Positions 13,794 through 15,078 of a stretch of 15,078 bases of DNA are shown here, one piece after another. Under the pieces are notes generated by a model that saw only the letters and a list, made by a program, of their open reading frames with translations, made no database searches and was not told where the DNA came from. Made by a program: the position numbers and the translations under genes. Location of the stretch: positions 1 through 15,078 of the forward strand of contig JAESSQ010000283.1 of NCBI GenBank assembly GCA_016764035.1. The letters run 5' to 3'. Positions within the stretch are counted from its first letter, which is position 1, and each line of letters opens with the position of its first letter. The DNA is from Gammaproteobacteria bacterium. GTDB taxonomy: Bacteria; Pseudomonadota; Gammaproteobacteria; SZUA-229.

Positions 13794-14588
13794 CTAAACA
13801 GCAACCGCGCCTTTAATATGCGGATGTGCTTCATAACCCAGCAGTTCAAAATCTTCAAACGTATAGTCGAAAATCGATTTAACATCAGGGTTAATCTTCA
13901 TCACTGGCAAAGGATATGGTTTACGTGATAACTGCTCTTCTACCTGATCAAGGTGATTGGAATAGAGGTGCGCATCACCAAGTGTATGCACGAAATCACC
14001 CAGCGCAAGATCACAGACCTGAGCCACCATCATGGTCAATAATGCATACGATGAAATATTGAACGGCACACCAAGAAAAATATCGGCACTACGCTGATAT
14101 AACTGACACGACAATTTTCCATCAGCAACATAGAACTGAAACATCATATGGCATGGCGGCAACGCCATGTTTTCGATTTCTCCAACATTCCAAGCATTCA
14201 CGATAATACGTCGAGAGTCAGGATTATTTTTAATCTGATCGATAATTTGTGTAATCTGGTCGACATGCTGACCATTCGCTGCTGGCCAGTTTCGCCATTG
14301 ATAACCATAAACCGGGCCTAGATTACCGTCTTCATCTGCCCACGCATTCCAGATACGAACACCATTGTCCTGTAGATACTTTATATTGGTATCACCGCGC
14401 AAAAACCAGAGCAATTCATGAATAATAGATTTTAGATGACATTTTTTGGTGGTCACCATAGGAAATCCTTCACTCAAATCAAATCGCATCTGATGACCAA
14501 ACACGGAAAGCGTACCCGTGCCTGTTCGATCTTCTTTTATTGCCCCGTTGTCACGAACGTGGCGCATTAAATCTAAATACTGTTTCAT
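13794..14588 (-). CDS. thyA: Thymidylate synthase
   Basis: ThyA methylates dUMP to dTMP using methylene-tetrahydrofolate and releases the dihydrofolate that FolA recycles, which explains the gene pairing. The 264 residues equal the E. coli length. R21 in EDRTGTGT binds phosphate, LWFLRGDTNI (60-69) and IWNAWADEDGNLGPVYGYQWR (79-99) are intact, C146 in ALPPCH is the nucleophile, and QRSADIFLGVPFNISSYA with HLYSNH completes the dUMP and folate sites. Like E. coli ThyA it has a conserved C-terminal Val-type ending (KGAVAV). It begins 8 bp after the lgt stop, so lgt and thyA are co-transcribed. Confidence 0.97.
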   Translation of the reverse strand: MKQYLDLMRHVRDNGAIKEDRTGTGTLSVFGHQMRFDLSEGFPMVTTKKCHLKSIIHELLWFLRGDTNIKYLQDNGVRIWNAWADEDGNLGPVYGYQWRNWPAANGQHVDQITQIIDQIKNNPDSRRIIVNAWNVGEIENMALPPCHMMFQFYVADGKLSCQLYQRSADIFLGVPFNISSYALLTMMVAQVCDLALGDFVHTLGDAHLYSNHLDQVEEQLSRKPYPLPVMKINPDVKSIFDYTFEDFELLGYEAHPHIKGAVAV

Positions 14589-14596
14589 TAAATACT

Positions 14597-15078
14597 CTAG
14601 CTGTCAGCCCTTTTCATTGCATAATAATAAACACCCATGCCAAACAAAATCATAGGTATCGATAAAATCTGTCCCATGGTCAACCAGTCAAAGGCAATGA
14701 ATCCTAAATGCGAGTCGGGTATTCTAAAAAATTCGGTAATAAAGCGAAAGCTTCCGTAAAAGAACATGAAGACGGCTGATATCGCCATAAGCGGTCTGGG
14801 TTTAGACGAATACCACCACAGCACAAGAAACAATAATAATCCTTCTGTTAATGCCTGATAAAGTGAGGAAGGGTGGCGTGCAATATGGTCACCATAATCA
14901 AACGCCCATGGCATGATAGTTTCCATCGGCCTACCCCATAATTCCTGATTAATGAAATTACCCATACGACCGGCGCCAAGACCAATCGGCACCCACGGTG
15001 CGATAAAGTCTGATACCTGGAAAAATGACATGTTGTTTTTTCGACCAAATAAATAAAGACCAGTAAACACACCCAACA
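14597..15078 (-). CDS. lgt: Phosphatidylglycerol-prolipoprotein diacylglyceryl transferase (5' truncated by window)
   Basis: Lgt is the inner-membrane enzyme that moves diacylglycerol from phosphatidylglycerol to the lipobox cysteine of prolipoproteins, the first step of lipoprotein maturation. Only about the C-terminal 160 residues are in the window; the frame runs off the right edge, and the Met at its start is probably internal, since family members have about 260-290 residues. The signature GRMGNFINQELWG is complete, followed by RHPSSLYQALTEG, a hydrophobic segment, SFRFITEFFRIPD and the C-terminal LTMGQILSIPMILFG. At least three membrane helices are visible. It heads the lgt-thyA-folA run. 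LptE, the partner of LptD, is a lipoprotein that needs Lgt. Confidence 0.95.
   Translation of the reverse strand, partial: LGVFTGLYLFGRKNNMSFFQVSDFIAPWVPIGLGAGRMGNFINQELWGRPMETIMPWAFDYGDHIARHPSSLYQALTEGLLLFLVLWWYSSKPRPLMAISAVFMFFYGSFRFITEFFRIPDSHLGFIAFDWLTMGQILSIPMILFGMGVYYYAMKRADS

Noticed and set aside
13700..13885. Minus-strand 61-residue frame across the thyA 3' end and the palindromic repeat
   Set aside because: It starts inside thyA in another frame and reads through the non-coding repeat.

Overview
The window looks like a chromosomal segment of a moderately AT-rich gammaproteobacterium. The main evidence is the block lptD-surA-pdxA-rsmA-apaG-(methyltransferase)-apaH running into a convergent folA. 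Apart from the inserted methyltransferase, this matches the classic Escherichia coli order around imp/lptD, surA, pdxA, ksgA, apaG, apaH and folA. I cannot name the genus. 

Region 1 (1 to about 3125) is accessory DNA and reads as the distal end of a chromosomal integron cassette array. Three small cassettes lie head to tail on the + strand: a DoxX-like membrane protein, a secreted DUF4399 protein, and a RelB/RelE-type toxin-antitoxin pair. Each is followed by an attC-like site, and two of those end in a canonical R' core. A further attC (1396-1473) stands before the first cassette. An IS110-family (probably IS1111-group) insertion sequence abuts its left arm, where R'' should be, so the insertion appears to have gone into an attC site. 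The non-coding flank 3' of its transposase is unusually rich in nested inverted repeats and is a good candidate for a bridge RNA gene. The integrase would lie to the left, outside the window. 

Region 2 (about 3217-5455) is an arginine biosynthesis pair, argD and argF, 2 bp apart, behind a strong sigma70-type promoter with a GC-rich hairpin at its very start. 

Region 3 (5475-13126) holds outer-membrane biogenesis genes (lptD and its chaperone surA), vitamin B6 synthesis (pdxA), 16S rRNA dimethylation (rsmA), ApaG, a class I methyltransferase and Ap4A hydrolase (apaH), all on the + strand and closely spaced. apaG has its own promoter candidate. 

Region 4 (13106-15078) runs on the minus strand: lgt (cut by the window edge), thyA and folA. 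ThyA produces the dihydrofolate that FolA recycles. The operon ends at an intrinsic terminator embedded in the last codons of the convergent apaH. A 71-bp palindromic intergenic element sits between thyA and folA. 

Most novel or checkable points: the candidate bridge RNA and attC-targeted IS; the attC sites with conserved loops and bulged arms; the TA operator; the terminator inside apaH; and the folA-thyA palindromic element. No tRNA, rRNA or CRISPR array was seen, and no gene-free stretch exceeds 300 bp.
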